Below are positions 33,990 through 42,965 of a stretch of DNA of 64,000 nucleotides, in pieces. The stretch covers positions 64,721 through 128,720 of the forward strand of contig JAHDCX010000005.1 of NCBI GenBank assembly GCA_020629635.1, in the 5' to 3' direction. Both the position numbers and the translations under genes were made by a program. Under the pieces are notes generated by a model that worked only from the letters and a program-made list of their open reading frames with translations, was not told the origin of the DNA and ran no database searches. Numbering within the stretch: position 1 is the stretch's first letter; each line of letters starts with the position of its first letter. This DNA is from Acidimicrobiales bacterium. Its GTDB lineage: Bacteria > Actinomycetota > Acidimicrobiia > Acidimicrobiales > SHLQ01.

Positions 33990-34553
33990 TCACGCGGATT
34001 CGGAGATTCGAATATCGACGAGCACAAGCAGCGCGTCATCGTCGCGAGGAGACCCGTCGAGAAGCTGGTCGGCCAGGGCGACCGCGCGACGTTGGTCGCT
34101 CGTTTCTGCCTGGAGTACCTCGAGTGGGGGTGGATGACCAGCACAGGAGTACGTGAGGACTCCGGCCGACGGATCGAAGCGTGCGATCCACATCGACGCG
34201 AACCGGGCGTCGGGTTCGTTGATGACGTACGCATCGAGGCGTTCGAGGATGGCCGCGGGATCGCCCGTCTCGGCAGCAAACAAGCGACACACCGATCGGA
34301 GCCCCGCCATCGCCGCTGCTGCCCGCTGATTGTGGCCGACGACATCGCCGACGATAATCAGGATCGAGTCGTCTGGCCGCTCGACCATACGAAGAGCCCG
34401 GCACCGGATCGCGGTATGAGCGTGCTCGACAGGTGTTTGGCTGGTTCCCGCATTGCCTTTGTGACTCGTCCGTGTGCATTTGCAATCGGCGTCGAGTGGC
34501 GCCAATTGAGTAGAGGGCTCCTCAGTACACAGCAGTGCAGCGATCGGGGCCAT
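33990..34553 (-). CDS. Reduced SpoIIE/PP2C-type phosphatase
   Basis: 187 residues. Part of the SpoIIE fold is clear: LIIVGDVVGHNQRAAAAMAG, FASMWIARFDPSAGVLTYSC and AGHPPPLEVLQAE, ending DDDALLVLVDIR. The usual GGDWYD metal motif at the front and the TDGLVERR segment are missing, and DVVGH is followed by N instead of G. The N-terminal 45 residues are Cys/Thr-rich and unlike the family. It may be a non-catalytic or decayed relative of the two complete phosphatases in the window. ATG 34553 lies 32 nt from palindrome A7. Confidence 0.7.
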   Translation of the reverse strand: MAPIAALLCTEEPSTQLAPLDADCKCTRTSHKGNAGTSQTPVEHAHTAIRCRALRMVERPDDSILIIVGDVVGHNQRAAAAMAGLRSVCRLFAAETGDPAAILERLDAYVINEPDARFASMWIARFDPSAGVLTYSCAGHPPPLEVLQAETSDQRRAVALADQLLDGSPRDDDALLVLVDIRISESA

Positions 34554-34585
34554 CTGTCATCCGGTGTACGGCCGTTGCGTGCAGA

Positions 34586-34601
34586 TGACATGGCTGTGTC
34601 A
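34586..34601. promoter_or_regulatory. Family A palindrome, site A7
   Basis: TGACATGGCTGTGTCA. Rightward GATGAT (34625-34630) begins 24 nt after its end, then a leader of about 48 nt with GAAGGA reaches GTG 34686. The leftward phosphatase start is 32 nt away but has no matching hexamer. Confidence 0.66.
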
Positions 34602-34685
34602 TGGATGCGCGGTGCCTCCCTGGCGATGATGACAACACCACGTCGACGCACCTCGCGACGACAACGACCCCACGAAGGAACCATC

Positions 34686-35486
34686 GTGCCCACCCCGTCC
34701 GCCTTCTACCGATCCTTGCGGATCGCCACTGCGACTGCCGCAATCGCCGGCGTGAGCATCATCGCCCTGGCCCCCGCCGCGGGCGCCACCATGGGTTGCG
34801 GCCAACACTCCTACGGCTTCGACGGCACCCGCCTCCTCAACAACGGCATCTCGAACACCGCAGGGCCCTTCACCATCGAGACCCTTCCCGCTGGTACCTA
34901 CGACATCATCGTCCAGTCGTACGACGCGCACGACGAGCATCCGGGCCAAACGGACCAGACCGCCGAACAGTGGTACTTCACCCTGGACTCCGGCTACACC
35001 TCGCCTCTGAGCACCGACATCCCGGATGCGTCGAATCACACCATCGATGTCTGGGACGCGCAGGTGATCGACACTGCGGCGACGACGGTCACCCTCCACC
35101 ATCGCGGCGAAGGCAACGTCAACTCCGTCGACCCCATCTGCGTTGGCTTCACCCCAACGCCGGCAGAACCCGCCCAAGAAGGTCCCACGACGACAGTCGC
35201 CGAACCCGTCATCGACGAACCCACCGCGCCTGCCGCGGAGCCTCTCATCGCCGGCCCGACTCTCCCCATCGCCGATGCAGAGCACACATCGATCGGAGCG
35301 GTCACCGACGCAGCAACCACGCCCGTCGTCGTCGAGGTCAAGCCCGCGGTCGAAACCACCCAGGTCGAAGAGGTCCTTGCCCTGACCGGCCCGAGCCACG
35401 CCCAGATCCTCTCTGGCATCGGCCTCGGGGCCCTCGCTCTCGGCATGGGTCTCGTCACGGCCGAACGACGGACCCGCACCAGCTGA
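34686..35486 (+). CDS. Secreted cell-wall protein with LAxTG sortase motif
   Basis: 266 residues from GTG 34686 (AAGGA 6 nt before). A very long upstream in-frame extension is a shadow of other genes and is discarded. A signal peptide to about residue 35 (LAPAAGA) is followed by a beta domain with one Cys pair and repeated VQSYDAHDEHPGQTDQ-like surface loops. A Pro/Thr/Ala linker leads to LALTG, then a helix (ILSGIGLGALALGMGLVTA) and RRTRTS. LAxTG is the motif of class E sortases in actinobacteria. Expected to be linked to peptidoglycan. Controlled by site A7. Confidence 0.85.
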   Translation: MPTPSAFYRSLRIATATAAIAGVSIIALAPAAGATMGCGQHSYGFDGTRLLNNGISNTAGPFTIETLPAGTYDIIVQSYDAHDEHPGQTDQTAEQWYFTLDSGYTSPLSTDIPDASNHTIDVWDAQVIDTAATTVTLHHRGEGNVNSVDPICVGFTPTPAEPAQEGPTTTVAEPVIDEPTAPAAEPLIAGPTLPIADAEHTSIGAVTDAATTPVVVEVKPAVETTQVEEVLALTGPSHAQILSGIGLGALALGMGLVTAERRTRTS

Positions 35487-35640
35487 CCGACCATCTGCGC
35501 AGCCCGACCGGCACGACACGAACGGACTCGCTCGCATCGCCCGGCCGCACATGGCCGGGCGATGCACTGCGCAAGCCGAGTCGTCGGAGGGTCCTGATCC
35601 AAGGTGGCGCGTCAACCTTTCGACCGGTCATCGTGTCTGT

Positions 35641-36126
35641 ATGGGTATGCGCAGCTTCGATGACTTCTTCGCTTCCCATCAACAGCGACTCATTCGGCTG
35701 TGCTGGCTGTTGACCCTGGATCGGGATCGGTCTCGCGAGCTCGCGCAAGAGGCGATGACTCGGGCCTGGACACACTGGGAGTCGATCGGCGACTCCGACT
35801 CAGATCCGGTGGCGTGGACGAATCGCGTCGCCGTGAACTTGTCGTCCAACGAGCGGCGCAGACTCGGAACCCGAACGCGTTGGCGACACCTCGTGTCGGT
35901 TCCCGACTCACTTCCCCCGCCGACCGAACACGCCGACCTCGCCCAAGCACTGCGTCGACTCCCCGAACGCCAGCGGCAGGCAGTCGTGCTCCGCTACTGG
36001 GGTGACCTCGACCTTGCGGGGTGCGCTGAGGCGATGGAGATATCGGTCGGCTCCGTCAAGACGCATCTCTCACGCGCCCTCACATCGCTGGCCGCATCGA
36101 CCCATCTCGTCCTGGAGGACTCATGA
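35641..36126 (+). CDS. ECF-type RNA polymerase sigma factor (SigE-like)
   Basis: 161 residues from ATG 35641 (ATG 35647 is also possible). Region 2: FFASHQQRLIRLCWLLTLDR...LAQEAMTRAWTHWESIG, and region 4: LRRLPERQRQAVVLRYWGDL then SVGSVKTHLSRALTSL. It matches the SigE subgroup of ECF factors. It overlaps the downstream membrane protein (ATGA), which takes the place of an anti-sigma factor. No strong ribosome-binding site. The promoters it drives cannot be read here. Confidence 0.88.
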   Translation: MGMRSFDDFFASHQQRLIRLCWLLTLDRDRSRELAQEAMTRAWTHWESIGDSDSDPVAWTNRVAVNLSSNERRRLGTRTRWRHLVSVPDSLPPPTEHADLAQALRRLPERQRQAVVLRYWGDLDLAGCAEAMEISVGSVKTHLSRALTSLAASTHLVLEDS

Positions 36127-37202
36127 CTTCGAACGCCACACTCCGAATCGCCCTCGACGACCTCGCCGGGGCCAACACCGCTGGGATCACACTGCAGAAC
36201 CCTGCGAGTGGTGTCCATCCGCTCGAACCTGACCACCGCGGCCGTGGTCGAGCGGTCATATTCGCCGCTGCAGCGTGTGTCGCGGTGCTCGTCGGCATCT
36301 GGATCGTTCGTCCCGGTGAGTCTGACGTGATCGAATCTGTTGACGCGCCGGTCGCCCGGTCGATCTCACTTTTCGAGGATCCCGGCACTCCCCTCGCCGA
36401 TCTTCCACAACCGCTGGCCGATTCGTTCGCCTCGGCCCGGGCTCGCCCGTTGGACCGGCTCGACCCGGAGTGGACGCCGATGTTCGACAGCGTCACCGTC
36501 GTGAGCGCCGACAGCGCACCGACCGTGACCTTCGCTGTCGGACTCGACACGACTGGTCAGCTGCTCTGCATTGCCGAATACGACCAGGTCTCTGCATCGA
36601 CATCGAGCTCCTGCAACCCGGTCATGGGTGTTGCCCTGCAGGGGGCACACTGGCTGAGCGTGGACCGCGTGGAAGCGAGTGCAGCGGTTGTCGTGGTGAC
36701 CGACGACGTGGCTGCGGTCCGTCTCGGTGACGAGCGGCTCGAGACGCAGGCACCGGGGGCACAGCAGAACATCGTTGTGTTCGACCGAGCCATCGATGGC
36801 CCGCTCACTCTCGAATGGGTCGATGGCTCCGTCACGACCGTGGCGATGCTTCCCGATCCTGACGTCGAAGGTGTGCTCGAGCTCGATGGCAACGAGGAGA
36901 TCTCGATCTCCGCGGTCGGCTGTGCAACGACCTTCGACGGCTTCAACGCAGAGATCGCGTTCGTCACCGACGGTTCGATCGGCTCTGCGCTCATCACCGA
37001 GGACGGGTTCTACCTGACCGGCTCGGTCACCAGCGAAGCCATCGAGATCCTGGACCCGGCGGCAGTGGTCGACGTGACAGTCAATGATCGTTTCCTCGAA
37101 TTCAGCGTCGAATTCGACGATGGCACCAATGCCGGAACGTTGACCGGCTCATGCGGCGACCACCACATCGACACGACCACGAGCGTCGGTTCGGCGTCCT
37201 GA
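36123..37202 (+). CDS. Putative anti-sigma factor, single-pass membrane protein
   Basis: 359 residues. A short cytoplasmic part of about 40 residues, one helix (AVIFAAAACVAVLVGIWIV near 45-65) and a large extracellular beta domain with Cys pairs (SSSCNPVMGV, GCATTFDGFN). No zinc anti-sigma HHCC motif, so the cytoplasmic part would be of the minimal type. Start ATG overlaps the sigma stop. Its role is inferred from the operon. Confidence 0.7.
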   Translation: MTSNATLRIALDDLAGANTAGITLQNPASGVHPLEPDHRGRGRAVIFAAAACVAVLVGIWIVRPGESDVIESVDAPVARSISLFEDPGTPLADLPQPLADSFASARARPLDRLDPEWTPMFDSVTVVSADSAPTVTFAVGLDTTGQLLCIAEYDQVSASTSSSCNPVMGVALQGAHWLSVDRVEASAAVVVVTDDVAAVRLGDERLETQAPGAQQNIVVFDRAIDGPLTLEWVDGSVTTVAMLPDPDVEGVLELDGNEEISISAVGCATTFDGFNAEIAFVTDGSIGSALITEDGFYLTGSVTSEAIEILDPAAVVDVTVNDRFLEFSVEFDDGTNAGTLTGSCGDHHIDTTTSVGSAS

Positions 37203-37341
37203 AACGACTGACCTGGTGCTGCGACCCAGCCGGTACTTCGCGACCGTCAGTCGCGGCACCCCCGGCGACTTGGAGGTCCGTCCACCCGCCGCCTCGCCTC
37301 TCACGCTTCGCCGACTGACTCTGGGGACTCGTCGACAGATC

Positions 37342-37357
37342 TGTCATACAACTGCCA
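37342..37357. promoter_or_regulatory. Family B palindrome, site B7
   Basis: TGTCATACAACTGCCA fits TGKCAG-N4-CTGMCA with one mismatch (T for G at position 6). It lies 95 nt before the lipoprotein gene at 37453. A separate 12-bp palindrome GACAGATCTGTC overlaps it at 37334-37345 with different spacing. The surrounding 37203-37452 holds no gene. Confidence 0.5.
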
Positions 37358-37452
37358 CCAGCTCCTGGCAAAGGTGGGCTCCTCATCTGCGACCACCCAC
37401 GAGCCCTGATCCAGCAACTGCGCGGAAGCTCACAACCTGAGGAAAGGACCCG

Positions 37453-39012
37453 GTGAAATCGGAGCCCTCACGTCTGCTAACCCTCGCACTCGCAGTCCTG
37501 ATCCTTGCCGGCTGCGGTGAGCCAATCGAGGCCACTGCGGCCCAGCCCGAGGACCGGGCCGGCGGGAGCATCCTCCTCGACGCGCTGGGTCCGTTGCCGG
37601 AGCGCTACGGCAACCACGAGTATCTCAAGACTCAGACCTTCGTACTCGTGGACGACGCTGCGGAGCCTGTTCCCAGCGGCAACGCCGAGTTTCCTCTGTT
37701 CACCATTCGGATCGACGCATTGACCCAGCGAGACGGCAGCGTCGGCTACCACGCGTTCGCTGGCAATCTCGCCGAGGGGCTTCCGCTCCGATTCCAGTGC
37801 GATCATCGGCGAGGAGTGATGATCTTCGACTCGCCAGACAGCTTCCGCTTCGTCGTCGACGGCCAGCTGGACACGGTCGCTGCCTTCGACAGCGATGCGA
37901 TGGGGTGCGGGCCAGCACCAGAACCGCACGCTGCGAACGACATCCTCGGTGAGTCGTCGACCACCATCGCCCGCAGCGGCGAGGTGCTCACCTTCACGAC
38001 GGTCGATGGGGACACGTGGAGGTTCGCGCCGCTGGTTGTCGAGGAATCGTCTCCACCAACGTCGCGGGCGCCCGCTGGCTCGATGAGCGACGTACTTCTG
38101 CTCGCATCGCCTTCGGACGTGTTCTTCGCACCAGCCTTCGAGGAGCTCGCTCGTCGCTACGCCGCTGACTGCGGCTGGACCATCGTCGGGGCGACCGATG
38201 CGCAGCCGGATGCCGCAACGTCCTCGTTGATCGATGACATCGAGACTGTCGCTGACGCACTGTCGTGCGAAGGAGTGCTGAAAGTGGACACCGGTGGAAC
38301 AGTCTTCGTCTTCGAACCTTCGGAAGCTGCCAGAACACGAATCAGCGAAGTGTTGTTGGATTCGGGCGCAGACATCGTCATCGACCCTGCGCCCGGCGGC
38401 ACTATGCAAGCTTCGGACCATCCTGCAGACGACGTGCCAACTCTGGACTCGTCGGACGCGCTCGGCACCGCTTGGAGCGTTGAGATCAGGCACGCAGAAC
38501 TCCTCGGGACACGTCGCCACACGTGGCTCGCTGTGCTGATCGACCCCAGGCCGTCGTTCGATCCGGTTCACGTCGCCGTGTACGACGACAACGCTGACCA
38601 GTGGAGCACGTTCGTCCACCTGGGCAACTTCTCCATCCCGCAGGTGATCACCACCTCGTCCACACTGGCGGTTGCGGGCGTCGGAGGCGGCGACAGCGGC
38701 TTGACGATCTTCGACCCTCGGGTTCAAGCGGTCACTGAGGTTCTGACCGAAACCCCGATCGCTCGATGCGAGGGTGCTGAAGCTGCAGCCACGATCGACG
38801 ACCGGATCCTGCTTCGGGATGGCTGCGGCGGCCCCGAAGCCTTCGAGTATGCAGGCAATGACAGCTGGACCCCGCTGGGCACCAATGCGCCGCTTGCCGC
38901 CGACGCGACCTCCATCGATGCAGACGGGGTTCTCGTGACCCTCGTTCCCGTGCGCTCAGCCGAGTCAGCCGTCATCGAAATCCTCGGTCCTCCACAACAC
39001 GGCACGGGCTGA
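37453..39012 (+). CDS. Large lipoprotein of unknown function
   Basis: 519 residues from GTG 37453 with GGAAAGGA upstream. Signal peptide with lipobox LILAGCG (Cys at 22). The mature part is acidic and beta-rich, with scattered Cys (RFQCDHRRG, DAMGCGPAPEP, ADCGWTIVG, ARCEGAEAA, LRDGCGG) and a C-terminal part that resembles beta-propeller blades (WLAVLIDPRPSFDPVHVAVY, VAGVGGGDSGLTIFDPR). No named family. First of the lipoprotein genes with a family B palindrome. Confidence 0.75.
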   Translation: MKSEPSRLLTLALAVLILAGCGEPIEATAAQPEDRAGGSILLDALGPLPERYGNHEYLKTQTFVLVDDAAEPVPSGNAEFPLFTIRIDALTQRDGSVGYHAFAGNLAEGLPLRFQCDHRRGVMIFDSPDSFRFVVDGQLDTVAAFDSDAMGCGPAPEPHAANDILGESSTTIARSGEVLTFTTVDGDTWRFAPLVVEESSPPTSRAPAGSMSDVLLLASPSDVFFAPAFEELARRYAADCGWTIVGATDAQPDAATSSLIDDIETVADALSCEGVLKVDTGGTVFVFEPSEAARTRISEVLLDSGADIVIDPAPGGTMQASDHPADDVPTLDSSDALGTAWSVEIRHAELLGTRRHTWLAVLIDPRPSFDPVHVAVYDDNADQWSTFVHLGNFSIPQVITTSSTLAVAGVGGGDSGLTIFDPRVQAVTEVLTETPIARCEGAEAAATIDDRILLRDGCGGPEAFEYAGNDSWTPLGTNAPLAADATSIDADGVLVTLVPVRSAESAVIEILGPPQHGTG

Positions 39013-39036
39013 GACCAGCAGCCAGCGATTACGATC

Positions 39037-39052
39037 TGTCAGACGACTGCCA
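39037..39052. promoter_or_regulatory. Family B palindrome, site B1
   Basis: TGTCAGACGACTGCCA. TACGGT (39064-39069), a canonical TAnnnT -10, follows by 11 nt, and ATG 39076 lies 6 nt later. The operator would thus overlap the -35 region of a leaderless gene. Confidence 0.62.
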
Positions 39053-39075
39053 AGCTCTATCCGTACGGTGAGCAC

Positions 39076-39204
39076 ATGAAGACTCTGCGAAGCGTCCTGA
39101 AGCAATTCATCGAGTGGTTCCGCACACCACCGGAGCCGTACACCGAGATCTCCGACGAGCTCCACCTCGAACGCGAGCTGCGCCGCGGGCCGGTCGGAGG
39201 CTGA
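39076..39204 (+). CDS. Micro-protein (42 residues) in family B regulon
   Basis: 42 residues: MKTLRSVLKQFIEWFRTPPE then an acidic/basic tail ending GPVGG. The N-terminal 16 residues form an amphipathic, Trp-containing helix. Codon third positions are GC-rich. No leader: TACGGT ends 6 nt before the ATG, so it is likely leaderless. It resembles in style the 68-residue protein at 50881 (hydrophobic/Trp N-helix, charged tail), also preceded by a family B site, but no clear identity is seen. Confidence 0.5.
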   Translation: MKTLRSVLKQFIEWFRTPPEPYTEISDELHLERELRRGPVGG

Positions 39205-39211
39205 CGCGTTC

Positions 39212-39227
39212 TGGCAGTCGACTGCCA
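39212..39227. promoter_or_regulatory. Family B palindrome, site B2
   Basis: TGGCAGTCGACTGCCA, a perfect 16-bp palindrome between the micro-protein stop and the lipoprotein ATG (39277). Confidence 0.65.
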
Positions 39228-39276
39228 AGCTGTTGGCCGCGGGGAACCAGGCCATCGAAGTGGGCGTCTGACCAAC

Positions 39277-40518
39277 ATGGAAACAACGAAGCAGCAATCC
39301 CGGTCGCTCACCCGAATCTGTCTTTTTGTTGCGCTTGCGGCGTTGACCGCTTGCGGCACCACGCTCGAGACGGGGCTCGGCGCTCCCCCCGAGGTAGCTG
39401 GTCTCGAGGAGGCGGAGCGGCGTTGGAAAGATGCTGCGCTGACCCACTATCGGGTTGAATACCGCATTCAGGGAGGAGTCGAGGTCGGACCGATTTGGGT
39501 CGAGGTACGAGACGGTGAAATCGTGGATCGCGGGTTCGAGGGTCAACTCGAGCCCGAGGGCCTCGTCCGTACGATCGATGATCTGTTCGCAGAAGTCCGG
39601 CAAGTCGCCAGAGACGGCGAAGTACTGGCCGCCGAGTTCGACGCCGAGTTCGGCTATCCCACGCTTCTGAGCCTCGATCCCATCCCCGACGCGATCGACG
39701 ACGAGTTCGCCTATGTCATCATTGACGTCCGTCGGCTCGTCGAGGCGACCGACGAGTCTCCCGAAGCGACATCCATCGAACACCGCGTGTTGGAGGATGA
39801 CATCGGCACCGATGGCGCAGAGCCGTACAGCGTCCGTGTCGCTCGTGACAAAGACGGGCTCTTCGCCCTGGCGGCAGTTCTCGACATCGAGGCGCCGACC
39901 GTCGATTTCTCCGAAGAGATCGTCCTGAACTTCAACCTGGCCGAGTCCAACAGCTGCAGGTTCGATGCCATCGCCGACCTCGTTTTTGACGACCCACATC
40001 AGCGGCTCCATCCCGTGGTCCCCTTGATCGATCCCGGACGAGAATCCTGCGAAGGCGATGCAAACCCGCACGGCATCCTGCTCGCCGTGCCACGCAATGC
40101 ACTGCCCGCCGGTGGGTTCAGTCTGTGGATCGATGCGCAGGATCCCCCTGGGTGCTGCAGCGACCGACTGGTGTTCATTGCGCCGGGCGAACTCAACCCG
40201 CCATCCGCAGACGTCGTCGTACTCCCGGCGAACGGAGCGATCGCCATCGGCGAGACCAAGCTCGCGACGGGCATCGATACCCACTGCGGCGTTCAGCGCA
40301 TCTTTCGCTCTATCGACGACAGCCAGTGGGTCACCGACGCAGCATCGTTCGACTCGACTCCGATTGAATGGCAGGAGGCGATCGACGGTGACGCAGGCTC
40401 GGGAACGCTTGATCTCTTCGTCGAACGCATTGACGTCGACTCGCTTTCCGTGACTGCCGCCGGAACGGACCACACCATCACCTATCGACGAGCATCCGAC
40501 GCCGTCGCCTGCAACTAA
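39277..40518 (+). CDS. Lipoprotein with DUF6174-like domain
   Basis: 413 residues. Lipobox LTACGT (Cys at 26). An N-terminal domain resembling DUF6174 follows (RRWKDAALTHYRVEYRIQGG, IWVEVRDGEIVDRGFEG). The middle is the segment SCRFDAIADLVFDDPHQRLH ending in DANPHGILLAV, which aligns with SCPLGSLSHLEFNRTTRELY and DFNPHPIVVSI of the lipoprotein at 48416. The rest is beta-rich with Cys residues. No ribosome-binding site is clear. Preceded by B2. Exported and lipid-anchored; function unknown. Confidence 0.75.
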   Translation: METTKQQSRSLTRICLFVALAALTACGTTLETGLGAPPEVAGLEEAERRWKDAALTHYRVEYRIQGGVEVGPIWVEVRDGEIVDRGFEGQLEPEGLVRTIDDLFAEVRQVARDGEVLAAEFDAEFGYPTLLSLDPIPDAIDDEFAYVIIDVRRLVEATDESPEATSIEHRVLEDDIGTDGAEPYSVRVARDKDGLFALAAVLDIEAPTVDFSEEIVLNFNLAESNSCRFDAIADLVFDDPHQRLHPVVPLIDPGRESCEGDANPHGILLAVPRNALPAGGFSLWIDAQDPPGCCSDRLVFIAPGELNPPSADVVVLPANGAIAIGETKLATGIDTHCGVQRIFRSIDDSQWVTDAASFDSTPIEWQEAIDGDAGSGTLDLFVERIDVDSLSVTAAGTDHTITYRRASDAVACN

Positions 40519-40544
40519 AGAGAAGTCGAAGCGTCCAGCCATTA

Positions 40545-42965
40545 TCAGATCGACTTTCTGGTGACTTGGTTGGTTGTGAGTAGCCAGCCGCCAGCGGCCG
40601 CGATTGCCGGGATGGCAAGACCGATGATGGCGAGTTCGAGCCATGGCATGGTGAAGTCGAACTCTTCGTCGGAGTTCAGGTACACACCGGCGAGCAGCGC
40701 GAATGTCGCGGGCACGGCAACGGCAACGGCGACCCAGGTGAGTCCAGCTGCGGTGGCGGCGCCAATGGACCGGCTGACACGGGGCGATGCACCGATGGCG
40801 TTGAGCGACCGGATCTGGGGCTCGGCTTCGGTCCGGATCAAGGCAACGGCGACTGCGACGACGGCGAGTCCGAGGAGTCCTGCGACCGCCAGAGCTCCGA
40901 TCCGCATGAGCAGGAACGGCGGCTTCTGCTCGAATCCGGAAACGAACAGTCCCTCCGGTGAACGTTCGGCGATGGCTTCCATCCGGTCGAGTTCGGCTTG
41001 GTCGAAATCGGTCGGTTTCTGCAGGTACCAGCCACCAGGAATAACAACGTTGCGGGACGTGCCTTCGATCTCCGTGATGAGCAGGACGTCTGGGAATCCT
41101 TTGTAGCGGGCGGTTTGGCGTTCGATCGTGATGTCTTCTGGGAGATCAAGCGGTGTGGTGAGTGTGGTGATCACGTCGACTCCCTCACCCGGTGCCTCGA
41201 GTTCCATGGCGGCGAGCAATTCTTCGCTGGCGAACGCCGTGTAGGCGCGTTGGGTGCCGGATTGGCGGATTGTGGTCACAGCGAAGGGGAAAGTGCCGTC
41301 GTGCCCGGCTCGCTCTGCCCCTTCTGCATCCACCGGAACGTCGAACGTGAGCACCGTGAGGTTGGGGACGACGTCACGAAACGGCCCGGCTGCCTCGGTC
41401 ACCTGCATGGCCGTGAGGTCTCGGTCTTGAGATTCGGGATCCCACATGAATGCACCACTGAAGACGACCGTGTCGCTTGGGAGTTCGGGCCGCCACGTCT
41501 CGTCGAGCGAAGCGATGAAGGTCGAGATGCCGAAGGGAACTGCGATGGCCATTGCGGCTGCTGCAGCAGCCGCTGCCGAACGGGACCGGTTCCGGTTCAG
41601 GTCCCGCCAGCCGACCCGAACCGGGAGCCTCGCCCATCGAGCGGTGGCATCGAGGAGCTGGATCGCGGCGGGAACGACAAGCAACGCGCCAATCGTGATC
41701 GCAACGACTCCGCCAACGACCATCGGCGGCGAGTTCCGTGGCGCCCCAACGATGGTGAGCCACATGCCAGCCGTAGCCACGATCAGGCCCACGACAGCCG
41801 CCGGCGCCGTGCGAGCGTTCGAGGGGCGGCGAGCGTTGAGTGCGTCGATCGTAGACAGCTTGCGTATTCGACGGGCCGGCCACCACGACGCCAACAGTGC
41901 AGTTACGACCGCCAGCGGAAGCATGGGAAGCAACGCGACCCACGGCAGATCGAAGCGCTCCAGCCGGTAGGGGACGGCGAGCTGGATCAATGGCACAGCT
42001 GCGATCACGATTACGACGCCAGCGATCAACCCGATTGCGCCTCCGGTGATGCCCACGATCAGGCCGGTGGCCCGGAGGACACCGGCCAACTGTTTCGGCT
42101 TCGCCCCGATTGCAGAGAGCATGCCAAGTTGCTGCGTGCGGCGTTGGGCCAGCACCGTGAAACCAGCCGACCCCAGAACCGCGATCTGTAGTGCGAGAAC
42201 AGCACCGACGAGGTATCCGCCGGCGACTGCCGATGTATCGCTGTCACCCGTTTGCGCAGTGTCGAAGATGAACGCCTGGATGGGCTGCTCGGAGTCGCCA
42301 TCAGCGTCAGTGTCAATGCCCCAATCGTCAAGTGCTTCGCCAACGATGGGGTGACCGCCGTCCGGAATCGAGAAGCGCACGGTGGAGAATGGCGCGATGT
42401 CTGCGGGAGGGACGATTGCGGCCGCGTCGTTGATCGCCCACCGGTCCTCGAAGATTCCAGAAACGAACCGATCCTCACCAGCCAAGTTCACCGAGTCGCC
42501 AAGGCCGATCGGCGAAGCCTCGAGGGCCGAATCGGCGACAAGCCGGTCGGTGGCTCGGCGCGTCACGGCGACCTCGCCTGAGGCGGGCCACGCACCGTCG
42601 ATCAGGTGGTAGCGCTGCTCGAGCGCTGATCCGGCTGGGTTGGCCCCAAGGATCTGCACGAGTCGGTTCTCAGCCTCCCGTGATGTGACCACGAAGCTCA
42701 GGTCGCCGTGCCGGTCCATGAGCCGCTGCGCTTCGGCATTGAAGGTCTGCACCGTTGCATTGTCTTCGCTGACGGATCGCACAAAGAGTTCGCTCTCGAA
42801 CCCGTCGATCGTTCGTTGGGGTTGGTTGAGATGCACCGCCATGCTCACCACCACCACAGCGAGCGCAATGCCGAGAGCAAGCATCCCGACGACGAGCGCG
42901 TGTTGACGGCGCTCGACTCGGACGACTCGGGCGACCCAACGAAACAGGACCAGTCGTGACCTCAT
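40545..42965 (-). CDS. ABC transporter permease, FtsX/MacB-type
   Basis: 806 residues from ATG 42965, overlapping the ATPase stop. The first helix is ALVVGMLALGIALAVVVVSM, followed by a large extracellular domain (FESELFVRSVSEDNATVQTF), a cluster of helices near 250-470, a second outer domain and four C-terminal helices. Two FtsX-like units in one chain are typical of exporters of the LolCE/MacB/BceB group. Role with the ATPase: export or removal of a lipid, peptide or antibiotic. Substrate not inferable. Confidence 0.85.
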   Translation of the reverse strand: MRSRLVLFRWVARVVRVERRQHALVVGMLALGIALAVVVVSMAVHLNQPQRTIDGFESELFVRSVSEDNATVQTFNAEAQRLMDRHGDLSFVVTSREAENRLVQILGANPAGSALEQRYHLIDGAWPASGEVAVTRRATDRLVADSALEASPIGLGDSVNLAGEDRFVSGIFEDRWAINDAAAIVPPADIAPFSTVRFSIPDGGHPIVGEALDDWGIDTDADGDSEQPIQAFIFDTAQTGDSDTSAVAGGYLVGAVLALQIAVLGSAGFTVLAQRRTQQLGMLSAIGAKPKQLAGVLRATGLIVGITGGAIGLIAGVVIVIAAVPLIQLAVPYRLERFDLPWVALLPMLPLAVVTALLASWWPARRIRKLSTIDALNARRPSNARTAPAAVVGLIVATAGMWLTIVGAPRNSPPMVVGGVVAITIGALLVVPAAIQLLDATARWARLPVRVGWRDLNRNRSRSAAAAAAAAMAIAVPFGISTFIASLDETWRPELPSDTVVFSGAFMWDPESQDRDLTAMQVTEAAGPFRDVVPNLTVLTFDVPVDAEGAERAGHDGTFPFAVTTIRQSGTQRAYTAFASEELLAAMELEAPGEGVDVITTLTTPLDLPEDITIERQTARYKGFPDVLLITEIEGTSRNVVIPGGWYLQKPTDFDQAELDRMEAIAERSPEGLFVSGFEQKPPFLLMRIGALAVAGLLGLAVVAVAVALIRTEAEPQIRSLNAIGASPRVSRSIGAATAAGLTWVAVAVAVPATFALLAGVYLNSDEEFDFTMPWLELAIIGLAIPAIAAAGGWLLTTNQVTRKSI

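Noticed and set aside
33366-34685. Long in-frame extension of the LAxTG gene on the plus strand
   Set aside because: It runs through the antisense of the MscS and phosphatase genes and has no domain. The signal peptide begins at GTG 34686 with a good ribosome-binding site.
37334-37345. GACAGATCTGTC as a family B site
   Set aside because: Its CAG and CTG are 2 nt apart, not 4. It may be a separate operator, but the overlapping TGTCATACAACTGCCA fits the family better.
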